In this document: one piece after another, positions 9,715-17,334 of the stretch
Layout: each line of letters opens with the position of its first letter
How positions within the stretch are numbered: position 1 is the first letter of the stretch
Assembly: GCF_028473745.1 (NCBI RefSeq)
Contig: NZ_CP101137.1
Coordinates: 4,216,001-4,280,000 of the forward strand
Reading direction: 5' to 3'
Length of the DNA stretch: 64,000 nucleotides
Origin: Streptomyces sp. M92
Lineage (GTDB): Bacteria; Actinomycetota; Actinomycetes; Streptomycetales; Streptomycetaceae
The notes under the pieces: model-generated
The model's database searches: none
The model's input: the letters and a program-made list of their open reading frames with translations, nothing else
Told to the model about the DNA's origin: nothing
Program-made: the position numbers and the translations under genes

Positions 9715-9746
9715 GGGGCCCGGGCGCCATTCGGCGCCCGGGCCCC
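9715..9746. terminator. Perfect 14-bp GC hairpin upstream of the MerR-type gene
   Basis: GGGGCCCGGGCGCC pairs perfectly with GGCGCCCGGGCCCC around a 4-nt loop (ATTC). It lies 28 nt before the MerR-type start, so it is either a terminator for upstream transcription or a 5'-UTR structure that could limit translation. Confidence 0.55.
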
Positions 9747-9774
9747 TCGACGCGTCCCCCGGAAGAAGAGGTCT

Positions 9775-10095
9775 ATGCCCCCTCGCAGTACCCGCCCCGC
9801 CATCCCTCTCGATGACGACGACTACCCCGCCTACACCATGGGCCGGGCCGCCGACATGCTCGGCACCACCCCCGCCTTCCTCCGCTCCCTGGGCGAGCAC
9901 CGCCTGATCACCCCCCTGCGCTCCGAGGGCGGCCACCGCCGCTACTCCCGCTACCAACTGCGCATCGCCGCCCGTGCCCGCGAACTCGTCGACCAGGGCA
10001 CCCCTATCGAAGCCGCCTGCCGGATCATCGTCCTCGAAGACCAACTCGAAGAAGCGCAGCGCCTCAACGAGGAACTCCGCACCCAAACACAGTGA
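9775..10095 (+). CDS. MerR-family helix-turn-helix regulator (short)
   Basis: This 106-residue protein has a MerR-type winged helix (YTMGRAADMLGTTPAFLRSL ~ residues 20-39; EGGHRRYSRYQL ~ 52-63) and a C-terminal coiled coil (LEDQLEEAQRLNEEL) suited to dimerisation. It has no cysteines or effector domain, which is typical of small Streptomyces MerR/HspR-like proteins. The start is ATG 9775 with GGAAGAAGAG upstream. It stands alone, with a strong hairpin in its leader. Confidence 0.8.
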   Translation: MPPRSTRPAIPLDDDDYPAYTMGRAADMLGTTPAFLRSLGEHRLITPLRSEGGHRRYSRYQLRIAARARELVDQGTPIEAACRIIVLEDQLEEAQRLNEELRTQTQ

Positions 10096-10271
10096 GGACC
10101 GCACCCCGGCATGCCAGGCACACACACGAGGAGGGAGCGGAGCGCGGTGCGGGTGCGACGGCCGTGCGGTGGGGTGCGGCCACGGCCAGCACGGCGAAGG
10201 CCAGGGCGTCGCCGAAGCGAAGTCGGCAAGTCCTAAGCGTTGACCATGGTGAGTTCCATGAGGGCGGGGAA

Positions 10272-10417
10272 GGCTAACGAGCTCGTGCACGGCCGACAGG
10301 CTCGTGATCCTCCGGTCGCTGATGATCGCCGCGCGAGATGCGTTCCCCACCACATGGCCATGATCGATGATCCGACGCTCGACGTCTCACCGCTTACCGT
10401 GCACGAGCTCGTTAGCC
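10272..10417. repeat. 146-bp segment bounded by a perfect 21-bp inverted repeat (MITE-like)
   Basis: The left arm 10272-10292 begins GGCTAACGAGCTCGTG, and the right arm 10397-10417 is its exact reverse complement. The 104-bp interior has no gene. Size and layout fit a miniature inverted-repeat element or the fused ends of a deleted IS. No flanking target duplication is obvious. Confidence 0.55.
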
Positions 10418-10776
10418 CGCGTTGCAAAGCCCGCCTTCGGATACCTGTGGTGCAGGTCCATGTCCGCTTCCCAGCGCCTGGCTGGCACTACGGCCCTTCT
10501 TCCAGCGATTGCAGTCTTCACAGGCCGGAACGGATTCCACCCGATGTCCGCTCCCTTGTCGGCGATGGGCCCCTCGTGGTGGATCGTCGTGGCAACCGAC
10601 CGGCCACAGTAGGTACACAGTCTTCGCCGCGCTGTGAGGACCATGACCCATTGCCAGGTCCTCTGCTTGCCGCGCTCTCCGCGACGGATCCCATCCGCCA
10701 CGCGCCCCCTTCTGCGCAATCGCGAGGATCGTAAGGGGAGGTGCTGACATTCGACACAAGGGCGGATGCCTACCAT
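10412..10776 (-). pseudogene. HNH endonuclease-like gene with a frameshift
   Basis: On the minus strand one frame reads RRRLCTYCGRSVATTIHHEG and continues to GWNPFRP. After a one-base shift near 10535 the next frame gives PACEDCNRWKKG. Together these make the two CxxC zinc pairs and the central IHHEGP of an HNH nuclease. A single indel separates the halves, so the gene is broken or the base call is wrong. Its tail runs into the right arm of the 21-bp inverted repeat, which suggests the repeat element truncated it. Confidence 0.6.
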
Positions 10777-11051
10777 CCGCTTGTGAAGATTCCCGGCATG
10801 GAAGATGGCCTTGATTCTTCATTGCGAGCTGTATGCGCGTTGTTGCGCACTGAGCGCGCAACCCAACGACCCTTATGGCTGCATACGGGAGAAGGGTTGC
10901 AATTAGGGACTTCTCGGGAAGGCTGCTCTCCGGCTCGACCGCAAGGCATATCGTCATCTCTGCGATGTCGGCCCGTCCGACGCGTGCAACTCCAAGCATC
11001 AGCACATGAGTTCGTGGTCATGCCACGCCCATCGGTGCATTGGAGGCACAC

Positions 11052-11180
11052 ATGAACGACGGGGAGTCTCGCAACAAGGGGAAGGGACCAGCGAAGGTCT
11101 TGACGGCCTTCCTGTCAGCGCTGGCAGCTCGAGCTATTGCCGACTGGTTCAGCGACTGGAGGAGGCGCCACGGCCTGTAG
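11052..11180 (+). CDS. Hypothetical 42-residue protein
   Basis: A short frame with a good ribosome-binding site (GGAGG five bases upstream of the ATG) encodes a basic, helical peptide (GPAKVLTAFLSALAARAIAD, then WFSDWRRRHGL). Its ATGA overlaps the stop of an upstream open frame (10741-11055) that I cannot identify. The coupling and ribosome-binding site argue for translation, and two hairpins follow the stop. The function is unknown; a small membrane-associating helix is possible. Confidence 0.45.
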   Translation: MNDGESRNKGKGPAKVLTAFLSALAARAIADWFSDWRRRHGL

Positions 11181-11223
11181 CCGGTCCCCGGTCACCCTTC
11201 GCTGACCGCATACGCGGCCAGTC

Positions 11224-11276
11224 GGCCGGGCCTCATACACCCGGCCTGGCGGGGTCACGCCTGTGCCGGGCGTGAT
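11224..11276 (+). terminator. Two tandem hairpins after the small gene
   Basis: GGCCGGG/CCCGGCC (11224-11246, 9-nt loop) is followed by GTCACGCC/GGCGTGAT (11254-11276), then CTCTTTCG. This suits termination of the 42-codon gene. Confidence 0.5.
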
Positions 11277-11375
11277 CCCGCTCTTTCGTTGGCAGCAAAC
11301 TATGTACCCGACGCCGCTCATTCAACGGTGAGGCATGCGTCAAGTTATAAGCGTCGCCACCCCAAGCACTGTAGC

Positions 11376-11473
11376 GCGCTCCCCGCACGCGCGGGGGTGG
11401 TCCGCGCTTCGTGCCGCTATTCCGAACCTGGCAGGTCGGGGCTTGTGCTCCCCGCGCACGCGGGGTGGGCGGC
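11376..11473 (+). CRISPR. Degenerate type I-E CRISPR-like repeat pair (relic)
   Basis: Two 29-nt units, at 11376-11404 and 11445-11473, share the core CTCCCCGC...GCGGGG. The first ends GGGGGTGGTCCG, as do 29-nt type I-E repeats of Streptomyces. The unit spacing is 69 bp, not the usual 61, the second repeat has lost a base, and no cas gene is in the window. I read it as the stub of a decayed array, possibly with one 40-nt spacer. A chance GC palindrome is the alternative. Confidence 0.4.
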
Positions 11474-11604
11474 CCCGAACCCAGGGCCTCAACGCACAGT
11501 CGTAAACCCAACTAAGCAATGGACGTGGTGCTCAGCGTTCCCGCCAGCCGTGTCGGCGGAACACCTACGCCACCGACCGACTTCGCCGAAGTGGCGGTTC
11601 CCGG

Positions 11605-11908
11605 GGTGACCGCCGCTGCAAGCTGCCGCCCCACCAGCGTGCTCTCGGGGGTCTGGTCTACCTGCGCCGGCACGACGCCCTCGCGCAGATCGCCGTCGGC
11701 TTCGGGATATCCGTCGGCACCGCCCATGCCTACGTCCAGGCTGTCGTCGAGCACCTGTCCGGCCGGGCCCCCGGACTGCTGCGTGTCCTGCGTGAGGCCG
11801 CCCCGGATCACGTCCTAGTCCTGGCAGATCTTCCGCTGGGCCCGCTGCAGCCCCAATCGCATGACCGTCATCGCCGCCGCCGTCCTCACCCTGGAACGTC
11901 AACGCTGA
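11605..11908 (+). pseudogene. IS5-family transposase remnant (N-terminal HTH part plus C-terminal tail)
   Basis: The frame from 11605 (GDRRCKLPPHQRALGGLVYL, then AVGFGISVGTAHAYV) matches the helix-turn-helix segment of IS5-like DDE transposases, up to about 11829. A second frame then ends RMTVIAAAVLTLERQR at 11908, resembling a transposase C-terminus. The catalytic core is missing, so this is an internally deleted relic. Confidence 0.7.
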
Positions 11909-11940
11909 TGACTCTCATCGCCGTTCCAGGGTGAGGACGG
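11880..11940. terminator. 19-bp perfect inverted repeat (bidirectional terminator or IS end)
   Basis: CCGTCCTCACCCTGGAACG (11880-11898) and its exact reverse complement (11922-11940) flank a 23-nt loop. The left arm is the coding sequence of the transposase tail (AVLTLER). The repeat sits between the convergent relic and the SMI1/KNR4-like gene, so it may act as a terminator for both. Confidence 0.5.
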
Positions 11941-11974
11941 ATCGGCAACGGCCGTCATTCAGTCGGAAACCGTC

Positions 11975-12544
11975 TCACGACCAGACAAGCCGACCTTCGG
12001 AGAACCGACTGACCCGGGAGCTTCCACCGGCGATCCTCGTCAGCATCTCCGCCACAGAGTCGAAATACTGGGCCATCGACTCGTACTCGCCCGTGACCGA
12101 GGGGTCACCCACACACCAGCTGCCGACGCGCCCGTCCCGCACATCAATGAACTTTCCACTCCAGCCGTCCTGGTCCGACAGGAACGGGATCCACTCGTTA
12201 CGCCAGAACGGGTAGTCCGGCTGGTCCGGAGGGTCGAATCCGCAGGACGTGGAGCGGTTCGCGTAGAGCCTCTCCATCGCCCGGATGCCCAGAAAGAAGC
12301 TTCCCTCGTCGGGGAACCCGTCGAAGCCGCAGCACATCACATCGTCGTCGAATTCTTCCTTCGGCAGATCCAGATTGTTCTGCAACAGCCAGGTCCGCAG
12401 GTCCCCATGCAGGGAGATCCCCATCCGCTCTTCGGCTGCCGCGAGCATCTGCTCCGTAGTGGGCCCGGGCAGATCCGCGTGATCGGCCGGCGCGTGTTCC
12501 CGAAGAAGACTCATCACACGCGACCAACTCTCAGCCACACTCAT
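11975..12544 (-). CDS. SMI1/KNR4-family protein (SUKH fold; possible immunity protein)
   Basis: This 189-residue acidic protein has the SUKH-type pattern: an N-terminal helical LPGPTTEQMLAAAEERMG, then LRTWLLQNN, the central CGFDGFPDEGSFFLGI, YPFWRNEWIPFLSDQDGWSGKFIDV and a C-terminal helical tail. In bacteria this fold commonly serves as an immunity protein for contact-dependent or polymorphic toxins. No toxin gene is next to it. It may be an orphan immunity gene. The start is ATG 12544. Confidence 0.75.
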   Translation of the reverse strand: MSVAESWSRVMSLLREHAPADHADLPGPTTEQMLAAAEERMGISLHGDLRTWLLQNNLDLPKEEFDDDVMCCGFDGFPDEGSFFLGIRAMERLYANRSTSCGFDPPDQPDYPFWRNEWIPFLSDQDGWSGKFIDVRDGRVGSWCVGDPSVTGEYESMAQYFDSVAEMLTRIAGGSSRVSRFSEGRLVWS

Positions 12545-12589
12545 CGCCCTCTGTCCTCTCCAGGGATGCCTCCGTCCGACTACGCCACT

Positions 12590-13075
12590 GCGGAGGTCCT
12601 GAAGTACCGGCCGGAGAACCTTGCAGGGATGGTACTTCGAGCGTGCGTGCTATCCCTCCCCGCGATCGTCTTCCGCCCCGAAGCGCGGAGCCAGCCCCTC
12701 AGCGAGGTGGCCACCCTGCGGTGGTCGGACATCGACCTGGACGCGGCCACGCTCAGCATCGCCAACACCCGGACCATGATGGGCAACCGCACGGTGGCGG
12801 AGAAGGACACGAAGAGCATGGCGGGGAGCGTGTGATGCCGCTCCCGAGTCTCGTACGGGAGGCACGGCCTTCGCAGGGTCCGTCTGTACGATGCTCGGGC
12901 GTCTTGCCTCACGTACCTGGCCGACAACGGGGTGCCGGATCACCTGCTCGCCATGTGGGCCGGGCACACCAACGTGAAGACGACGAAGAAGTGGTACGTG
13001 AAGCCGGACGTGGCGGACCTGCTTCCAGCGGCGGAGGCATGGGAGGCCTCGCAGGGGGCGTGTGACAGATCGTGA
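12590..13075 (+). pseudogene. Tyrosine site-specific integrase, broken (AICE/phage type)
   Basis: Three pieces in different frames follow the order of a tyrosine recombinase: LSEVATLRWSDIDLDAATLS and TMMGNRTVAEKDTK; then ERVMPLPSLVRE; then LYDARASCLTYLADNG, AMWAGHTNVKTTKKWY and the C-terminus ending at 13075. The catalytic HxxR region is degraded (DARASC in place of the usual RHS/RHT box) and the block before LYDAR is deleted. The nucleophile Tyr in TTKKWYV and the GH in WAGHTN are present. It ends 20 nt before a pcaD-5' fragment, as integrases of the pSAM2 type end beside attP. Confidence 0.75.
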
Positions 13076-13094
13076 CAGACGAAGGCGTGAACCC

Positions 13095-13202
13095 GTGATC
13101 GAAGGCAAGACCGAGACGCTGCAGTGCCGCTTTGACGGGCCAGAACACCCACCAGTCCTGATCCTGGGGCCGTCCCTCGGCACCACCTGGCACAGGTTGT
13201 AG
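13095..13202 (+). pseudogene. pcaD 5' fragment, copy A (att-like junction)
   Basis: A GTG-started 35-codon frame ends CRFDGPEHPPVLILGPSLGT then TWHRL-stop. It matches the N-terminus of 3-oxoadipate enol-lactonase of the beta-ketoadipate pathway, which normally continues TWHMW. The break after TGGCACAGGTTGTAG is identical in copy B at 38118-38225. It lies directly behind the integrase relic, so the junction is best read as an attachment site in pcaD. Confidence 0.65.
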
Positions 13203-13320
13203 GAACCGTCTACGGGCGTCCACGTCAGTCCATGGTGTGTGCGTGGGTAGCAGGTCGGGGCGTCGTGGTCGGGGGCGTCCGTGTCGTTGGTGACAGGCGT
13301 GTGATAGGGCGTGTGATAGG
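13131..13320 (+). repeat. ~190-bp imperfect direct repeat, left copy (att-like)
   Basis: The similarity to 38150-38335 runs through the pcaD piece and continues ~110 bp beyond it (ACCGTCT-CGGGCGTCCACG, then GTTGGTGACAG and CGTGTGA). The non-pcaD half is presumably the end of an integrated element. Confidence 0.7.
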
Positions 13321-13588
13321 CCGTTGCTCTGTCGGGGAGCATTTTAAGTTGACTGTGCGTGTATGGGTGACGCGTTCGGCTCGTCATGCGGTTTGTCTTC
13401 CAGTGCTGTTCTCGGGGACGCTGAATTTGCGATCGTGTCCATGGTGGAAGATGTGGCCCGCCAGAGGCATGTCCATCCCCTTCTGGTCGGGTGAGGAAGC
13501 CGTGCCTGGGTGCAGTCCGTGCAGCGCGGCGAGGAGGGCGGCGGCAAGGTGGAGCGGGTCGGGCCTGGACGGTATCCGGCCCCGGTGG
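13321..13588. other. No gene recognised
   Basis: The stretch is less GC-rich than its neighbours. A possible 32-codon minus-strand frame (beginning MDTIANSASPRTALEDK) has no clear ribosome-binding site. I see nothing else. Confidence 0.45.
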
Positions 13589-13972
13589 TCAGCCGGTGAA
13601 GGGCGTGGGACCGAATCGGCCCCATGCGATGAAGGCAGCCAGGGCGAGGTAGATCAGGTCGCCGGTGATGGTGGCCTTCTCGCCACGGCGCAGGCGCATG
13701 GTGACCGCGCAGGCGAAGAGCAGAACGAGTCCGGTGGCGGCCAGCGGCACCAGCACCGGCGCGATGCCGAGCGCTGCGGGCAGGATCAGCCCGATTGCAG
13801 CCAGCAGTTCGATTGCGCCGATGGCCTTGAGAGCGCCGGGGCTGAACTCCAGGACCCACTGTGCAGAGGCGCCCACCGCGGCCAGCTTCTTCTGCGGCAC
13901 GAACATCTTTGAGCTGCCCACCAGACAGACAGCGGCGAGCACTCCAGCGGTGATCCACAGCGCGACGTTCAT
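13589..13972 (-). CDS. DoxX-family membrane protein
   Basis: This 127-residue protein has four hydrophobic segments (ALWITAGVLAAVCLVG; IGAIELLAAIGLILPAALG; VLVPLAATGLVLLFACAV; ITGDLIYLALAAFIAWG) and the DoxX-like layout. DoxX proteins are linked to redox or thiol stress and membrane electron transfer. The ATG at 13972 has AGGGAG seven bases upstream. A perfect ECF41-type promoter lies 35-61 nt upstream on the minus strand, which suggests transcription by the sigma factor encoded at 14795-15718. Confidence 0.85.
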   Translation of the reverse strand: MNVALWITAGVLAAVCLVGSSKMFVPQKKLAAVGASAQWVLEFSPGALKAIGAIELLAAIGLILPAALGIAPVLVPLAATGLVLLFACAVTMRLRRGEKATITGDLIYLALAAFIAWGRFGPTPFTG

Positions 13973-14006
13973 CGTCAACTCCCTGATCGAGGACTTCCGC
14001 ACCCGA

Positions 14007-14033
14007 GACGAGATAGCGCCTGGGCCTGTGACA
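14007..14033 (-). promoter_or_regulatory. ECF41-type promoter for the DoxX gene
   Basis: On the minus strand TGTCACA (-35, 14033-14027) is followed after exactly 16 nt by CGTC (-10, 14010-14007). This is the published consensus layout of ECF41 sigma promoters. Confidence 0.75.
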
Positions 14034-14077
14034 TGCCCGAACCCGAACGGTGCGGAGACGTGGGTCACACCGCGCCG

Positions 14078-14104
14078 TGTCACAGGAGCGAGGGCCGCCT
14101 CGTC
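14078..14104 (+). promoter_or_regulatory. ECF41-type promoter for the carboxymuconolactone-decarboxylase-like gene
   Basis: TGTCACA (14078-14084), a 16-nt spacer and CGTC (14101-14104) stand about 40 nt before the ATG at 14144. It is divergent to the matching promoter at 14007-14033. Confidence 0.8.
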
Positions 14105-14143
14105 TCGGGGGTGAAGGCATCGACGAACGTGGAGGAGCACACG

Positions 14144-14617
14144 ATGGACGCGCGCCTGGACTACTTCGCCAACCCGGCCGCCGGCAAGGCCCTCGAGCAC
14201 TTCATGTCGGCCGGTCGGGAGCTGAAGGAATTGCCGCTGCCCGCCGAGACGCAGGAGTTGGTGGCGCTGCGCGTGAGCCAGATCAACGGCTGCGCGGTCT
14301 GCATCGACATGCACACCAAGGAAGCCACCGCGGCCGGCGAGAGCTCGGTGCGGCTGAACCTCATCGCGGCTTGGCGGGAGGCGACGGTCTTCACCGAGGC
14401 TGAACGCGCCGCGCTCGCCTTGGCGGAGCAGGGAACCCGGGTCGCGGACGCGGCCACCGGGGTCAGCGACGAGGTGTGGGCGCGTGCCGCCCATCACTAT
14501 GACGAGGAGCAGCTCACGGCCCTCGTGCTGCTGGTCTCGTTCATGAACACGGTGAACCGGTTGAACATCATCACCCAGCAGCCGGCCGGCGATTACCAGG
14601 TCGGCCAGTTCCACTGA
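14144..14617 (+). CDS. Carboxymuconolactone decarboxylase-family (AhpD-like) protein
   Basis: This 157-residue protein of the AhpD-like fold has the redox motif GCAVCIDMH (CxxC with a following His ~ residues 48-56) typical of alkylhydroperoxidase-like members. It probably reduces peroxides or handles thiol stress rather than decarboxylating an aromatic. ATG 14144 has GGAGGA eight bases upstream. CMD-like genes are the classic partners and targets of ECF41 sigma factors, and one is encoded next downstream (14795). Confidence 0.9.
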   Translation: MDARLDYFANPAAGKALEHFMSAGRELKELPLPAETQELVALRVSQINGCAVCIDMHTKEATAAGESSVRLNLIAAWREATVFTEAERAALALAEQGTRVADAATGVSDEVWARAAHHYDEEQLTALVLLVSFMNTVNRLNIITQQPAGDYQVGQFH

Positions 14618-14794
14618 ACGCTGCTGGAGCCCTGGACCCGGAAGGGATGCCGGGGCCAGGACGCCATGCCGAGACCGTCAGTTCGTGCGAGAGCACGCGC
14701 GTTGACCATTCCGGTCACGCACCGGATGATCTACGAACGATGCCTCGTCGGCGAGGGTTCGGCCAGGCGGTCAGACCGCAAGGGGGGAGTCGGC

Positions 14795-15718
14795 ATGGGC
14801 AAGGTCGAGGAGTTCGAGGAGCTGCGGCCGCTGCTGTTCTCGATCGCCTACCGGATCCTGGGCAGCGTGGGCGAGGCGGAGGACGCGGTGCAGGAGACCT
14901 GGCTCCGCTACGATGCCTCGACCACCCGGCCCGTGTCGGCCAAGTCGTTCCTGTCGGCCACGGTGACCCGACTCGCCATCGACGTGCTGCGCTCCGCCCG
15001 GGTGAGGCGGGAGGAGTACGTCGGTCCGTGGTTGCCCGAGCCGCTTCTGGACGATCCGTACGAGGAGCCGGCACGGGCGGCGGAGCTGTCCGACTCGGTG
15101 TCGATGGCGGCGCTGCTGCTCCTGGAGCGGCTCAGCCCGCTGGAGCGGTCGGTGTTCGTGCTGCGGGAGGTCTTCGCCTTCGGCTTCGACGAGATCGCCG
15201 CGGCCGTGGGGCGCTCGGAGGCGGCGTGCAGACAGCTGCTCGTGCGGGCACGCCGCCACATGAACGAGGGACGGCCCCGATTCGAGGCGGACCGCCAGGA
15301 GCGGCAGGAGCTGGCGAGGCGGTTCTTCGAGGCACTGGCGCAGGGAGACGTGGACGGACTGCAGAGTCTGCTGTCGGCCGATGTCCGGCTCGTCGGGGAC
15401 GGCGGTGGCAAGGCCCCGCAGCTGGCCAGGGCCGTCGCCGGCGCTGAGAACGTGGCCCGGCTGCTCGCCACCGTCTACCCGTTGATGGCACGGGTCGACA
15501 TCACGTGCGAAGCGCGCGAGGTCAACGGCCAGCCGGGCGCGCTCTTCCGCGATCGCGACGGCAAGGTCCTCCACGTCCTCGCCCTCGACATGCTCGACGG
15601 GCAGATCCAGACCATCCGCTCGGTCATCAACCCCGACAAGCTCGGCCACCTCGGTCCGGTCGCCGACGCCTGGGCCGTTGACCGAGAAGTGAAGCAGACC
15701 CGTAAAGAGACCAGGTGA
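14795..15718 (+). CDS. ECF41-family RNA polymerase sigma factor (SigJ-like)
   Basis: This 307-residue sigma factor has region 2 (SIAYRILGSVGEAEDAVQET), region 4 (FGFDEIAAAVGRSEAACRQL) and the C-terminal SnoaL-like extension that defines ECF41. All three diagnostic motifs are present: WLPEP in the linker, DGGGK and NPDKL in the extension. In this family the extension replaces a separate anti-sigma factor. ATG 14795 follows AGGGGGGAG. The neighbours (DoxX, CMD-like protein) and two matching promoters upstream make a complete ECF41 regulon in 2 kb. Confidence 0.92.
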   Translation: MGKVEEFEELRPLLFSIAYRILGSVGEAEDAVQETWLRYDASTTRPVSAKSFLSATVTRLAIDVLRSARVRREEYVGPWLPEPLLDDPYEEPARAAELSDSVSMAALLLLERLSPLERSVFVLREVFAFGFDEIAAAVGRSEAACRQLLVRARRHMNEGRPRFEADRQERQELARRFFEALAQGDVDGLQSLLSADVRLVGDGGGKAPQLARAVAGAENVARLLATVYPLMARVDITCEAREVNGQPGALFRDRDGKVLHVLALDMLDGQIQTIRSVINPDKLGHLGPVADAWAVDREVKQTRKETR

Positions 15719-15934
15719 CCTCCCAAGCGGTAGGACCTGAATCAGAGCAGCCGCAGGTCAAAGTCACCGGAGTTTTGTCATACCACCTGGCCCGGACCAA
15801 GGCGTATAAGATCGACGGCGCGAACCACACCATCACGATGCCACGGAGTAGCTGAGGTCCGTCGCGGTGAGCGAGGCGGGCACCAAGCGCAACCACATTG
15901 CGCCTCGTTCGCCCGGGTCGTCATGCAGGTAGTG

Positions 15935-16769
15935 CGAGGGTGGCCACGCTGATCGGCAGGAAGTTCCACGTCTCCTACAGCGTCTCCGGCGCGACGAGGC
16001 TGATGCACCGGCTCGGCTTCAGCCCGCAGGTCCCCGCACGCAGGGGCGCCGAGCGCGACGAGCAGGCCGTGACCGCGTGGAAGGAGAGGATCTGGGCGGA
16101 GGCAAAAGGGCCCGGGCGGCCCTTAAGTTCTTATGGTCGTTGCAACACCCCAGTTCAAGGGGTGTTGCAACAACCACTAGAACTTAAGGCCTGCGGGGCT
16201 ACATCTGCTTCGAGGACGAAGCAGGGTTCACCCGGAAGCCGCCCCGGGGACGAACCTGGGGCCGGCGAGGGCGCACCCCGGTCGTGACCGTCAGCGGGCG
16301 CCGCTCGGGGCGACTGTCGGTGGCCGGGCTGATCGCGGTACGGCCGGGCTCGCGCACCCGGCTGTGCCACCGTCTACGCACTCACCGAACGGGCAGCGGC
16401 GCACGCCGCAGCATGGGCGAGCGGGACTTCATCGCGCTCGTCGATGGCGTCCACCAACTCGTCAAGGCACCGATCATGCTGGTCTGGGACCGGCTGAACA
16501 ACCACGTCTCCCACGCCATGCGCGAACTGATCGCCGAGCGTGAGTGGTTGACGGTGTTCCTGCTGCCCGCCTATTCGCCCGACCTCAACCCCGTCGAGTG
16601 GGTATGGGCACACGTCAAACGCAGCCTGGCCAACCTCGCCGTGGTCGCGCTCGACCGGCTCGAAGCCCTCGTCCGTAACCGGCTCAAGCGCCTTCAGTAC
16701 CGGCCCGGCACCCTCGACGGCTTCATAGCCGGCACCGGCCTGATCCTCGACGAACCCACGTCACCTTGA
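15935..16769 (+). pseudogene. IS630-family transposase, 5'-truncated and interrupted by a palindrome
   Basis: The homology begins at VATLIGRKFHVSYSVSG and runs through GFSPQVPARR to AEAKGPGRP. A 65-bp palindrome then interrupts the frame. It resumes as GYICFEDEAGFTRKPPRGR and continues to the DDE residues VWDRLNNH and LPAYSPDLNPVEWVWAHVK, ending at a TGA at 16769. Removing exactly 16123-16187 joins the halves in frame as RPGLRGYICFEDE. The N-terminal helix-turn-helix third is missing. The sequence GGTCAAAGTCAC (15754-15765) and the reverse of the 3' flank (GGTCAAGGTGAC) may be the element ends. Confidence 0.8.
16121..16189. repeat. Inserted 65-bp near-perfect palindrome (31-bp arms, 7-nt loop)
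   Basis: The left arm starts CCTTAAGTTCT and contains GTTGCAACACCCC. The right arm contains GGGGTGTTGCAAC and ends AGAACTTAAGG. Only three arm positions mismatch and the loop is AGTTCAA. It is much less GC-rich than its surroundings. Excising 16123-16187 restores the transposase frame, which proves that it is an insertion. Confidence 0.85.
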
Positions 16770-16880
16770 CCAGCCGAAGTCAGTAAGGGCCGTCCCGTAA
16801 TTGATGACCAGGCGTTACCAGGTACTCCGCGGGCTTGCATGCGGGTCGACGTTCACCTGCTGCCCGACTTGATCCACGGC

Positions 16881-16912
16881 CATGCCATTGCTCTGGCAAG
16901 AGCGATGGCATG
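16881..16912. terminator. 14-bp hairpin in the gap after the IS630 relic
   Basis: CATGCCATTGCTCT pairs with AGAGCGATGGCATG (one G-T position) around GGCA. The gap 16770-17037 holds no gene. Near its left end, GGGCCGTCCCGTAATT resembles an IS5-type terminal repeat. Confidence 0.4.
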
Positions 16913-17037
16913 AGTAGGAGCAAGGTCAGCACAGCCATGTGCCCAGCACGGCGGCTGCCAGGCGTGCTGCGATCATCCGGCGACACCGCCGAGTCCGGGC
17001 CGGCCGGAACCGAGACACTTCCTCAGCTGTGAAGACG

Positions 17038-17211
17038 TCAGGGGATGAAGAGGGCGATCAACAGAACCAGAGGAAAGAAGAGCAGGGGAGCCGACATCAT
17101 CCAGCCCATGCGCTGAGACGTCCTCGAACCGACAAGAACGCAGAAGGGCAACATGATGAGTGCGTAGAGCAAGTAGAGGACAAACACTACGGCTCCGAAC
17201 CCAGCCCCCAT
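17038..17211 (-). CDS. Small two-helix membrane protein
   Basis: This 57-residue protein has two hydrophobic stretches (AVVFVLYLLYALIMLPFCVL and APLLFFPLVLLIALFIP) joined by a short charged loop (VGSRTSQRMG). The ATG at 17211 has GGAGG four bases upstream. I know no family for it. It is independent of the epimerase gene behind it, which has the same orientation. Confidence 0.6.
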   Translation of the reverse strand: MGAGFGAVVFVLYLLYALIMLPFCVLVGSRTSQRMGWMMSAPLLFFPLVLLIALFIP

Positions 17212-17334
17212 GGTTCCTCCAACTCCAGACGCCGGGACGGCGTCGCTCAGTGGGTCTGTCCGGTGCGAACACGCGATGACGAGGCCGGCCACGGCCCGGC
17301 ATGGCGGCCGGAGCGGCCGCCGTCCCGGATCCGC

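Noticed and set aside
11489..11902. Minus-strand 137-codon frame over the IS5 remnant
   Set aside because: The plus strand has recognisable transposase motifs; this frame is its shadow.
13095..13202. A genuine short gene
   Set aside because: The peptide is the start of PcaD and ends at the junction codon shared with the other copy, so it is a truncated fragment.
16199..16381. Short arginine/proline-rich minus frames over the IS630 gene
   Set aside because: They are shadows of the transposase catalytic region.
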